A DNA stretch of 18,314 nt. Source: Christensenella sp. (GTDB taxonomy: Bacteria > Bacillota > Clostridia > Christensenellales > Maliibacteriaceae). The position numbers were made by a program, and so were the translations under genes. Below the pieces are notes generated by a model. It ran no database searches. It saw only the letters and a list, made by a program, of their open reading frames with translations, and had not been told where the DNA came from. The stretch covers positions 1 through 18,314 of the forward strand of contig JAHZHV010000157.1 of NCBI GenBank assembly GCA_019420085.1, in the 5' to 3' direction. Position 1 is the first letter of the stretch. Each line of letters begins with the position of its first letter. Shown one piece after another: positions 1 through 5,835 of the stretch.

Positions 1-14
1 ACTTTGACAAATCG

Positions 15-43
15 TTGTGATTTAATCGTTTGAATCGTATAAT
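15..43 (+). promoter_or_regulatory. Candidate sigma-A promoter of the SLOG-like gene
   Basis: A -35-like TTGTGA (15-20) is separated by 17 bp from a perfect TATAAT (38-43). A TTGACA also occurs at 4-9 but is too far (28 bp) from that -10. The ribosome binding site of the next gene lies about 20 bp downstream of the -10, giving a short leader. Confidence 0.55.
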
Positions 44-81
44 TTTAACGATAAATACAAGCACAAAGGAGTGAGAGCACT

Positions 82-555
82 TTGGGCGGAAAGAGCTGTT
101 TTTTTATCGGACACCGGGAGGCATCACGAGAAATTTACCCGGCATTGTATGCGGCTGTGGAGCAGCACATTGTTGAATATGGCGTCACCGAATTCATCGC
201 GGGACACTATGGTGGATTTGACCGCCTTGCGGTGTCGGCAGTGAAAGAAGCCAGGCGTTTCTACAGGCAGGTGAAGCTCACCTTGCTATTGCCGTACCAT
301 CCGGCGGAACAACCTATCCAGGTGCAGGAAGGCTTTGATGACACCTTTTATCCGCCCGGAATGGAATGTGTTCCGCGCAAGGCTGCAATTGTAAGAGCAA
401 ACCGCTATGTTGTGGATCGTGTAGATTATCTCATCGCCTATGCGTGGCACCCTGCCAGCAATGCGCGGGAGCTGGTGGAGTATGCAAAAAGAAGGCGCGG
501 TCAAAATCGTTTACAGATAACGATGTTAGAAAGATGGAATTACAATCTCACATAA
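82..555 (+). CDS. SLOG-like (DUF1273-type) Rossmann-fold protein of unknown function
   Basis: A 157-residue soluble protein. The N-terminal strand ends in FIGHR (residues 8-12), and GHYGGFDRLA (residues 41-50) follows. This is the pattern of the SLOG superfamily (DUF1273/YspA-like), which has a Rossmann-like fold and is thought to bind nucleotides or nucleotide-derived ligands. A third strand (LTLLLPYHP, about 66-74) and a later DYLIAYAW strand (about 115-122) fit alternating beta/alpha units. I chose the TTG start at 82 because AAAGGAG (65-71) lies 10 bp upstream and no ATG is available near the conserved start. There is no signal peptide or membrane segment. The gene has its own promoter and no obvious functional partner. 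Members of this family occur as single genes in many Firmicutes, so a defence role should not be assumed. The family call is by motif only. Confidence 0.6.
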   Translation: MGGKSCFFIGHREASREIYPALYAAVEQHIVEYGVTEFIAGHYGGFDRLAVSAVKEARRFYRQVKLTLLLPYHPAEQPIQVQEGFDDTFYPPGMECVPRKAAIVRANRYVVDRVDYLIAYAWHPASNARELVEYAKRRRGQNRLQITMLERWNYNLT

Positions 556-586
556 ATTCCATACATCCTTACGGTTTCGTGAGATT

Positions 587-626
587 ATCCTGCCGTTATG
601 TGCGTGAGGTGGGATGCTTTTCTTTT
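587..626 (+). terminator. Weak candidate terminator after the SLOG-like gene
   Basis: ATCCTGCC (587-594) can pair with GGTGGGAT (608-615), including two G-U pairs, with a 13-nt loop. It is followed by GCTTTTCTTTT. The interrupted T-run and the wobble pairs make this uncertain. The rest of 556-690 shows no gene or other clear element. Confidence 0.3.
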
Positions 627-690
627 GGCTGTAGTTTGGATAGGGGATTCAAAAGACCTTATGTCGGTTTTAAATGCGTAGAGACAAAAA

Positions 691-740
691 CTTGTTGACA
701 TGGAAACATCATTGACACTATACTTGTTGACGTGGAAACA
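691..740 (+). promoter_or_regulatory. Tandem operator-like repeats over the marR promoter
   Basis: CTTGTTGACATGGAAACA (691-708) and CTTGTTGACGTGGAAACA (723-740) differ at one base and are 32 bp apart, close to three helical turns. Each contains an imperfect dyad of the form GTT-N2-C-N2-G-N2-AAC, which would suit a dimeric winged-helix protein. The first copy covers the -35 box and the second starts in the -10 and covers the transcription start. This is where an autorepressor would act, so binding by the adjacent MarR protein is a reasonable inference, not shown. Confidence 0.6.
695..724 (+). promoter_or_regulatory. Promoter of the marR-MATE operon
   Basis: A perfect -35 TTGACA (695-700) and a -10 TATACT (719-724) are separated by 18 bp. 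The predicted start of transcription is near 731, about 20 bp before the GGAGG ribosome binding site (751-755) of the MarR gene. Both promoter hexamers overlap the repeats described separately. Confidence 0.75.
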
Positions 741-760
741 AATCATTTCCGGAGGCGCAT

Positions 761-1234
761 ATGCACGAACAACTGCAGCGATTGATGAAAGAGCATTTGG
801 ACAAGCAGGAATTATTAACCAAATTAACGGAATCAGAGGCATTGCATGCCTATGGATACTCGGACATTCATACCGTTATGGCAATTGGGTCGCTGGAGGC
901 GCCGAATGTCACGCAGATCTCGCGCGTCATGCATATGAGCAAGGGCGGTGTCAGCAAAATCATCAAGCGGCTTTTGGCGCAGGGGCTTGTGCAAAGCTAT
1001 CAGGCGCCGGATAACCGGCAGAAGATCTTCTATCGTTTAACGGAAAAAGGCATGTATCTTTATCGGGAACATGAAAAGTGCCATGCAATTTATACGGCGC
1101 GTGACGCTCTGTTTTTGCAGCGATATTCGGCGGAGCAATTGCACGATATCACTGCATTTATGACTGCATATAACGAGTATCTGGATCAGCAGATTGCATG
1201 TATGAGTGCGGACGACAGGGAGGCGGCACAATGA
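761..1234 (+). CDS. MarR-family transcriptional regulator (MepR-like)
   Basis: A 157-residue winged-helix regulator. The core is visible as TQISRVMHMSKGGVSKIIKRL (about residues 51-71, helix-turn-helix with recognition helix), then LVQSYQAPDNRQKIFYRLTEKG (about 76-97, the beta wing with its characteristic D-R pair, followed by the start of the last helices). Flanking helices at both ends would form the dimer interface. MarR proteins usually bind a palindrome in their own promoter and release it on binding small phenolic or amphipathic ligands. GGAGG (751-755) lies 5 bp before the ATG. The stop codon overlaps the start of the MATE gene (ATGA, 1231-1234), so the two are translationally coupled. 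The arrangement resembles Staphylococcus aureus mepR-mepA; ligand and exact targets cannot be read from sequence. Confidence 0.85.
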   Translation: MHEQLQRLMKEHLDKQELLTKLTESEALHAYGYSDIHTVMAIGSLEAPNVTQISRVMHMSKGGVSKIIKRLLAQGLVQSYQAPDNRQKIFYRLTEKGMYLYREHEKCHAIYTARDALFLQRYSAEQLHDITAFMTAYNEYLDQQIACMSADDREAAQ

Positions 1235-2589
1235 AAACGGGAACCAGAGATCTGACGCATGGGAATGTATTTGCCGTTATGTCGGCATTTGCGCTGCCGA
1301 TGCTGGCAGGCAATATGCTGCAGCAGGCATACAATCTTGTAGATACATGGGTTGTCGGCAAATACGTCGGTTCGGATGCGCTCGCAGGCGTTGGGGCGGC
1401 GTTTGCGTTGATGACGTTTTTGACTTCCATTCTGCTGGGACTTTGTATGGGCAGCGGCGTTGTCTTTTCTCTTTGCTTCGGACGCAAGGATACAGCGGGC
1501 CTGCAGGAGAGTATCGGAAATTCCTTTGTTTTGACCGCATTTGCGGCAGTACTGCTTACGGTTATTCCTTTTGCATGCGTGGATTATATTGTAATCTGGC
1601 TGAATATCCCGCCGCAAATCGTAGGTTTGACGTCAGAATATCTGCAGATTGTATTTTTGGGAATCCCTGCGATTTTTGTATATAATTTTTTTGCCGCCTA
1701 TTTAAAAGCGATGGGCGATTCTGTGGTGCCGCTGCTGTTTTTGGGTGTGTCGACGCTATTGAATATTGTGCTGGACCTGTTGTTTGTCGTAACCTTCCAT
1801 CGCGGTGCTGCGGGGGCTGCCGAAGCGACTGTAATTGCACAGGTTGTTTCGGCGCTTGGGATGGGTGGCTATGTATATGCCAAAAGCGATGCCGTACGCC
1901 AGGCACTAAGGCATATTCGCCCAAGTTTTAACGGGATGCGGCAGATTGCGGGATATTCACTGTTTACCTGCTTGCAGCAATCGGTAATGAATCTTGGAAT
2001 TTTAATGGTGCAGGGGCTTGTCAACAGCTTTGGAACGACGGTTATGGCGGCTTTTGCCGCGGCAGTGAAGATCGATTCGTTTGCCTATATGCCTGCACAG
2101 GAATACGGGAATGCGTTTTCCACGTTCATTGCGCAGAATGCCGGCGCGGGAAAGCGTGATCGCGTGGTGCGCGGTATGCGCTGTGCAGCGGTGACGTCGC
2201 TTGCCTATTGTGCCGTGGCATCGGTGGTGCTTTGTGCATTTGCCGCACAGCTGATGCAGCTGTTTATCGAACCGTCACAGTCGCAGATTATTTTTGAAGG
2301 TGTACGGTATCTTCGGATCGAAGGCGCGTTTTACTGTGGCATCGGGCTGCTGTTTCTGCTCTACGGCCTGTTCCGCGCGATTGGGAAACCGGCCATGTCG
2401 CTTGTGCTGACGATCATTTCGCTTGGCACGCGCGTAGCGCTTGCAAATCTCCTGGCGCCGATAGCGGGCATCGGCGTTGTGGGCATCTGGTGGGCGGTGC
2501 CCATTGGCTGGTTCCTGGCAGATCTGACGGGCTGCATTTGTGTGGTATGCAATCGCGGTCGATTGCTGGAACGCGTGCAAAGCAGATAA
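1231..2589 (+). CDS. MATE family multidrug/Na+ (or H+) antiporter
   Basis: A 452-residue, strongly hydrophobic protein with about 12 predicted membrane helices in two halves, the normal size and form for the MATE family. It begins MKTGTRDLTHGNVF and soon shows LPMLAGNMLQQAYNLVDTWVVG, the typical first-helix region of MATE proteins of the MepA/DinF/NorM group. The longer open frame from 1198 is rejected: ATG 1231 has GGGAGG (1218-1223) 7 bp upstream, overlaps the regulator's stop codon, and matches the family's N-terminus. MATE pumps export cationic drugs, dyes or metabolites using an ion gradient. Coupling to a MarR regulator suggests drug-inducible expression as in mepRA. The actual substrate is unknown. 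Confidence 0.88.
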   Translation: MKTGTRDLTHGNVFAVMSAFALPMLAGNMLQQAYNLVDTWVVGKYVGSDALAGVGAAFALMTFLTSILLGLCMGSGVVFSLCFGRKDTAGLQESIGNSFVLTAFAAVLLTVIPFACVDYIVIWLNIPPQIVGLTSEYLQIVFLGIPAIFVYNFFAAYLKAMGDSVVPLLFLGVSTLLNIVLDLLFVVTFHRGAAGAAEATVIAQVVSALGMGGYVYAKSDAVRQALRHIRPSFNGMRQIAGYSLFTCLQQSVMNLGILMVQGLVNSFGTTVMAAFAAAVKIDSFAYMPAQEYGNAFSTFIAQNAGAGKRDRVVRGMRCAAVTSLAYCAVASVVLCAFAAQLMQLFIEPSQSQIIFEGVRYLRIEGAFYCGIGLLFLLYGLFRAIGKPAMSLVLTIISLGTRVALANLLAPIAGIGVVGIWWAVPIGWFLADLTGCICVVCNRGRLLERVQSR

Positions 2590-2609
2590 GCAAATCTTTT
2601 GCTGCAAGG

Positions 2610-2638
2610 TTGCGCTGGTCAGATGAATATAGTACAAT
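2610..2638 (+). promoter_or_regulatory. Candidate promoter of the pnuC leader
   Basis: TTGCGC (2610-2615) and TACAAT (2633-2638) are separated by 17 bp. Transcription would start near 2645, upstream of the terminator hairpin. The -35 is only a partial match, so readthrough from the MATE operon remains an alternative. Confidence 0.4.
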
Positions 2639-2640
2639 TA

Positions 2641-2668
2641 ATTTGTTCTGCCACCGGGTAGAACAAAT
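2641..2668 (+). promoter_or_regulatory. 12-bp inverted repeat in the pnuC leader
   Basis: ATTTGTTCTGCC (2641-2652) pairs with GGTAGAACAAAT (2657-2668) around an ACCG loop, with a single G-U pair. It could be an RNA hairpin (if transcribed from upstream) or a DNA operator lying across the predicted start site near 2645. It has no T-run behind it, so it is not a plus-strand terminator. I do not recognise it as a known riboswitch class. Confidence 0.5.
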
Positions 2669-2674
2669 GCACAT

Positions 2675-2732
2675 GCATTCGGTACGCATCGTTAGGTCTT
2701 TGAAGATGCGTATACGGATGCTATTTTTTTTT
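2675..2732 (+). terminator. Intrinsic terminator immediately before the pnuC ribosome binding site (probable attenuator)
   Basis: GCATTCG (2675-2681) pairs with CGGATGC (2715-2721, one G-U), and TACGCATC (2683-2690) pairs perfectly with GATGCGTA (2705-2712). This gives a 15-bp stem with a small internal loop, followed by TAT and a run of nine T (2724-2732). The AAAGGA ribosome binding site of pnuC starts 2 bp after the T-run and the ATG is 16 bp after it, so no promoter can fit between. Every transcript reaching pnuC must pass this terminator. Confidence 0.75.
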
Positions 2733-2747
2733 GAAAGGAATGGTGTC

Positions 2748-3452
2748 ATGCAGCAACTTGTAAAATGGATTCGGTATTTTTCGTGGATGGAATATGCGCT
2801 TTGGGGTATGTCTGTCATATTGATTGTAGTGTCATCTATGTTGTTTTCCGCGGATACAGGCATGACGTGTGCGGCATCGCTTTTGGGTGTAACATCGCTG
2901 ATATTCAATGCAAAAGCAAATCCGATAGGGCAGGTATTGATGTTGTTTTTCAGTGTGTTTTATGGTTATATTTCCTATACATTTTCGTATTATGGAGAAA
3001 TGCTTACCTATCTTGGTATGACGGCGCCGATGTCGATAGCGGCACTTGTTTCGTGGCTGCGCAATCCGTTTGACGGGAATCATGCACAGGTTCGGATGCA
3101 GCAGCTTACCGAAAGACAGGTGCGCCGCATACTCTGGCAGACTGCTCTTGTCACGGCGGTCTTTACGCCGATACTGGCAGCTTTGGGTACGGCCAATATG
3201 ATCCCAAGCAGCATTTCGATTGCCACCAGTTATCTGGCTGTGGCGCTGACGTATTACCGCAGTCCGTATTTTGCGTTGGCGTATGCTGCAAATGACATTG
3301 TTTTGATCGTGCTGTGGGGCATGGCCGCAGCTACACAGTCGTCTTATCTTGCCGTGTGCGTGTGCTTTGCGGTATTTCTGTTAAATGATGTGTATACCGC
3401 AATCAATTGGCGGCGCATTTATCACAGACAGCGTGCGCAGACAGTGTCTTAA
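2748..3452 (+). CDS. pnuC: PnuC-type nicotinamide (riboside) mononucleotide / vitamin-precursor transporter
   Basis: A 234-residue membrane protein with about seven predicted helices. The central part LLGVTSLIFNAKANPIGQV (about residues 45-63), the YG-containing helix (FYGYISYTFSYYGEML) and WLRNPFDG (about 103-110) fit the PnuC family, facilitators that take up nicotinamide riboside; related members take riboflavin, thiamine or deoxynucleosides. The frame stays open upstream to 2490, but that part overlaps the MATE gene and the terminator. ATG 2748 has AAAGGA (2734-2739) 8 bp upstream and starts the hydrophobic family region. There are no neighbouring NAD, thiamine or riboflavin genes, so the substrate is uncertain. 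Expression is probably conditional because of the terminator in the leader. Confidence 0.82.
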   Translation: MQQLVKWIRYFSWMEYALWGMSVILIVVSSMLFSADTGMTCAASLLGVTSLIFNAKANPIGQVLMLFFSVFYGYISYTFSYYGEMLTYLGMTAPMSIAALVSWLRNPFDGNHAQVRMQQLTERQVRRILWQTALVTAVFTPILAALGTANMIPSSISIATSYLAVALTYYRSPYFALAYAANDIVLIVLWGMAAATQSSYLAVCVCFAVFLLNDVYTAINWRRIYHRQRAQTVS

Positions 3453-3476
3453 CGCATGTGGTGGTAAATGATAAAA

Positions 3477-3509
3477 CAAGACATCTTCTTTCTTGAGCGC
3501 TGTTTTTTT
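3477..3509 (+). terminator. Weak candidate terminator after pnuC
   Basis: CAAGA (3477-3481) can pair with TCTTG (3491-3495); a 7-nt spacer AGCGCTG follows and then seven T (3503-3509). The stem is short and not directly next to the T-run, so this is only the best candidate in the interval. Confidence 0.25.
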
Positions 3510-3690
3510 GTAGCATTGTGTGGTGTATGCGATATTTGCGGCACATAAGTATGAATCATGATAGTACATGAAGGACATCCTTGTTCATGATATCCGGTCT
3601 TGTTAAGTTATTGGAAAACGGTGTGCATGACAAGCGGCGCGTTGCAGTTGAATATTGCATTTCTTTTCTAAGTTGCGCAAAGCAATGGCG
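3510..3690. other. Gene-poor interval upstream of the his promoter
   Basis: No convincing gene on either strand; open frames here lack ribosome binding sites and family features. The stretch 3555-3591 holds nested inverted repeats: ATCATGA (3555-3561) with TCATGAT (3585-3591), and CATGAAGG (3567-3574) with CCTT-GTT-CATG (3579-3589). There is no following T-run. A T-box consensus was looked for and not seen. Confidence 0.35.
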
Positions 3691-3701
3691 GTTTAAAACA
3701 C

Positions 3702-3730
3702 TTGACTTTATGAATTTATCGTGATAAAGT
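3702..3730 (+). promoter_or_regulatory. Promoter of the histidine operon
   Basis: TTGACT (3702-3707) and TAAAGT (3725-3730) are separated by 17 bp, and a TG dinucleotide one base before the -10 (3722-3723) makes it an extended -10 promoter. The predicted start near 3737 leaves a leader of only about 35 nt before the first gene, too short for a T-box or a leader-peptide attenuator. Confidence 0.65.
3715..3728 (+). promoter_or_regulatory. Perfect palindrome over the his operon -10 (candidate operator)
   Basis: TTTATC (3715-3720), a 2-bp centre GT, then GATAAA (3723-3728) form a 14-bp inverted repeat overlapping the -10 box. A second, wider dyad shares its right arm: CTTTAT (3706-3711) with ATAAAG (3724-3729). 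A repressor bound here would block RNA polymerase. The TrpR-like product of the first operon gene is the natural candidate, by inference. Confidence 0.5.
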
Positions 3731-3771
3731 AATAAAGCGTTTGATGAATAAGATATCGAAAGGAGATTCGC

Positions 3772-4095
3772 ATGAGCAGGGAGAGCCATGAACCGTTTGA
3801 TAAAGAGAGTCTGCGCCTGCTTTGCCGTGCGTTTGCCTCGCTTGAGACGGAGCAGGAATGCATGGATTTTTTGGAGGATCTGATGACGATCCGCGAGGTA
3901 CAGGACATTTCCCAGCGGCTGTATGTGGCCAAGCTTTTGCATGAGGGAGAGCCATATGCGAAGATTATTGCGCGCACATGCGTCTCCAGCGCGACGATTT
4001 CGCGTGTTAACCGCTGTTACAGTTACGGCCCGGGCGGTTATCGCCGGGTATTGGAACGGATTGCGCAAAAGCAGCAGGAGGAAGATCAGGCATGA
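3772..4095 (+). CDS. yerC: YerC/YecD-type TrpR-like regulator
   Basis: A 107-residue protein matching the TrpR-related YerC/YecD family of Firmicutes (about 100 residues). LTEREVQ-like text is seen as LMTIREVQDISQRLYVAKLL (about residues 37-56), followed by a helix-turn-helix reading YAKIIARTCVSSATISRVNRC (about 62-82), where SSATISRVNR is the recognition helix typical of the family. Such genes often sit next to histidine genes, and comparative genomics has proposed that they regulate histidine synthesis; direct biochemical evidence is thin as far as I know. AAAGGAG (3759-3765) lies 6 bp before the start. Its stop overlaps the hisZ start (ATGA). It has no visible ligand pocket that I can assign from sequence. 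Confidence 0.82.
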   Translation: MSRESHEPFDKESLRLLCRAFASLETEQECMDFLEDLMTIREVQDISQRLYVAKLLHEGEPYAKIIARTCVSSATISRVNRCYSYGPGGYRRVLERIAQKQQEEDQA

Positions 4096-5204
4096 TGCAG
4101 CAGATGGATACGACGCTGCGCCGTGATGAAGCGGCGGCGCTGGCGCTGCGGCGGTTGTACCGCAGCTTTGGCTACCGGCAATATCGCGTCAGCAAGTTTG
4201 AAGAATATGAGCTTTACGCCCGCAACCGGAATTTCCTGCTGAGCGATCGGATTTTAACGTTTACGGATACTGACGGACGGTTGATGGCGATGAAGCCGGA
4301 TGTGACGTTGTCGATTGTAAAGAGCTATAACAATGAACCGCTTTGCAAGCTGTTCTATGATGAGACGGTGTACCGGCCCGGCGACGGCGGCTTTGCGCAG
4401 ATTCAGCAAACGGGGCTGGAGTGTATCGGGCAGGTGGACGACTTTTTGCAGTGCGAGGTGCTGACGCTTGCCTGCCGCAGTCTTGCGGGGATCGACGCCC
4501 ATTATCTTTTGGATGTGTCACATATGGGCTTTGTCTCTGCGCTTGTTGCAGAGGCTGCGCCGCAGGCACAGGAGGAGCTGTTGCGCCTGATCGGACAGAA
4601 GAATGTTCCCGGGATCCGTGCACTTTGTACGCGGGAGGGTGTGGAGGCCGCCTATGCGCGGGCGCTGGAGGAGACGGCGACGCTGTATGCGCCGGCGAAG
4701 GCGGCGCTTTCACAGTTGCGGCGCATGGTGCGCAATGAGCGTATGGCGCAGGCGTGCGACGAATTGGGTCGAACGCTGGAGGGCGTGCTGCGGTTTGATC
4801 CGCAGGCAAAGCTCATGGTGGATCTTTCCCTTGTCAACGATATGCATTACTACAATGGTGTAATTTTCCGCGGTTTTCTGGACGGCGTGCCAAGCGCGGT
4901 GCTGTCCGGAGGACGGTATGACAATCTTCTGCGGCGAATGGGACATGACAATGGGCGTGCGATTGGCTTTGCGCTGTATGTCAATCTTCTGGAACAGCTG
5001 GAACGCGAGCCGGCACGCTATGATGTGGACGTGCTGCTGCGCTATGCGAAGCAGGACGACATGCAGGATGTGATTGCGGCAGCCAATGCGCTGCGTGCCC
5101 AGGGATACAGCATCTGTGCGCAGGCAGAAGATGCGCCTGTGCGTGCACAGCGTACGGCGTGCGTGGAGAAGGGGGGATATCGCTTTGTCGACGAGAATGA
5201 TTAA
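4092..5204 (+). CDS. hisZ: ATP phosphoribosyltransferase regulatory subunit HisZ
   Basis: A 370-residue paralogue of the histidyl-tRNA synthetase catalytic core that has no tRNA-charging role. It binds short-form HisG in a hetero-oligomer, is needed for its activity and mediates histidine feedback. The class II synthetase-like core is visible: MKPDVTLSIVKSY (about residues 67-79), the motif 2-like FYDETVYRP (about 87-95), and IQQTGLECIG (about 102-111), equivalent to the FTQxGxExIG segment of the HisS/HisZ group. GGRYDNLL (about 274-281) and GRAIGFAL (about 287-294) match the motif 3 region. The length is slightly below the usual 380-400. AGGAGG (4076-4081) lies 10 bp before ATG 4092; ATG 4095 is an alternative. 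Its 3' end overlaps hisG by 8 bp. Confidence 0.9.
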   Translation: MMQQMDTTLRRDEAAALALRRLYRSFGYRQYRVSKFEEYELYARNRNFLLSDRILTFTDTDGRLMAMKPDVTLSIVKSYNNEPLCKLFYDETVYRPGDGGFAQIQQTGLECIGQVDDFLQCEVLTLACRSLAGIDAHYLLDVSHMGFVSALVAEAAPQAQEELLRLIGQKNVPGIRALCTREGVEAAYARALEETATLYAPAKAALSQLRRMVRNERMAQACDELGRTLEGVLRFDPQAKLMVDLSLVNDMHYYNGVIFRGFLDGVPSAVLSGGRYDNLLRRMGHDNGRAIGFALYVNLLEQLEREPARYDVDVLLRYAKQDDMQDVIAAANALRAQGYSICAQAEDAPVRAQRTACVEKGGYRFVDEND

Positions 5205-5835
5205 CGTCGCTCTGCCCAAGGGACGATTGGGCAATCGTGCTTATGAGATGCTGGAACGTGCGGGTTATGAGTGCCCGCAGATCCGTGAGCAGAGCCGGCG
5301 ATTGATCTTTGAAAATCCGGCGTGCGGCGTGCGGTATTTCTGGGTTAAACCGTCCGACGTGGCGATTTATGTCGAGCGCGGCAGCGCTGACGTGGGTATC
5401 GTCGGCAGTGATATTCTGCTTGAATATGAACCGGATCTGTATGAATTGTGTGATCTTGGAATCGGACGGTGCGTCATGGCGGTGGCGGGAAAGAAGGATT
5501 TCTGCGACGATCGCGATCGGACACTGCGTGTGGCGACGAAGTTTACGAATATTGCGCGCAAGTACTACGACTCCAAAAGCCGGCAGATTGATGTGATCCA
5601 CTTGAACGGTTCCATTGAACTTGCGCCGATTTTAGGGCTTTCGGATGTCATTGTTGATATCGTGGAGACGGGAAAAACGCTGCTTGAAAATGGCCTTGCG
5701 CCGCTTGAGACGATCGTGCCGATCAGTGCCCGGCTGGTGGCCAATAAGGTCAGCTACAAGTTTGCGCACGAGCAGATCGCGGCCATGAGCCGTGCGGTGG
5801 ATGCGCTTTGCACGCGGGAGGAAAAGACGAAATGA
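5197..5835 (+). CDS. hisG: ATP phosphoribosyltransferase catalytic subunit, short form (HisG_S)
   Basis: The first committed step of histidine synthesis: ATP plus PRPP gives phosphoribosyl-ATP. At 212 residues it is the short form, lacking the C-terminal ACT-like regulatory domain and therefore dependent on HisZ, which is encoded directly upstream. Visible signatures are the N-terminal ALPKGRLG (5-12), GIVGSDILLE (67-76) and the PRPP-binding stretch LSDVIVDIVETGKTLLENGL (148-167). The start is chosen at ATG 5197, in line with the family's N-terminus. An in-frame TTG at 5185 is better placed with respect to a G-rich stretch (5171-5176) and is a real alternative, adding four residues. The gene's stop overlaps the hisD start (ATGA). 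Confidence 0.93.
   Translation: MINVALPKGRLGNRAYEMLERAGYECPQIREQSRRLIFENPACGVRYFWVKPSDVAIYVERGSADVGIVGSDILLEYEPDLYELCDLGIGRCVMAVAGKKDFCDDRDRTLRVATKFTNIARKYYDSKSRQIDVIHLNGSIELAPILGLSDVIVDIVETGKTLLENGLAPLETIVPISARLVANKVSYKFAHEQIAAMSRAVDALCTREEKTK

Noticed and set aside
4..9. TTGACA as -35 of the first gene
   Set aside because: It is 28 bp from the TATAAT; TTGTGA at 15-20 has the correct 17-bp spacing.
366..698. Cys-rich 110-residue plus-strand frame overlapping the SLOG-like gene
   Set aside because: It lies mostly in another frame of a supported gene, has no ribosome binding site, and its cysteine-rich text reflects out-of-frame codons.
712..717. A second TTGACA in the marR promoter region
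   Set aside because: No acceptable -10 lies 16-18 bp downstream; the 695-700 copy pairs well with TATACT.
2490..2747. N-terminal extension of PnuC
   Set aside because: It overlaps the MATE gene and would cross the terminator; the family start and ribosome binding site favour 2748.
3453..3771. A T-box or histidine leader peptide before the his operon
   Set aside because: No T-box consensus, no His-rich short frame, and the promoter leaves a leader of only about 35 nt.
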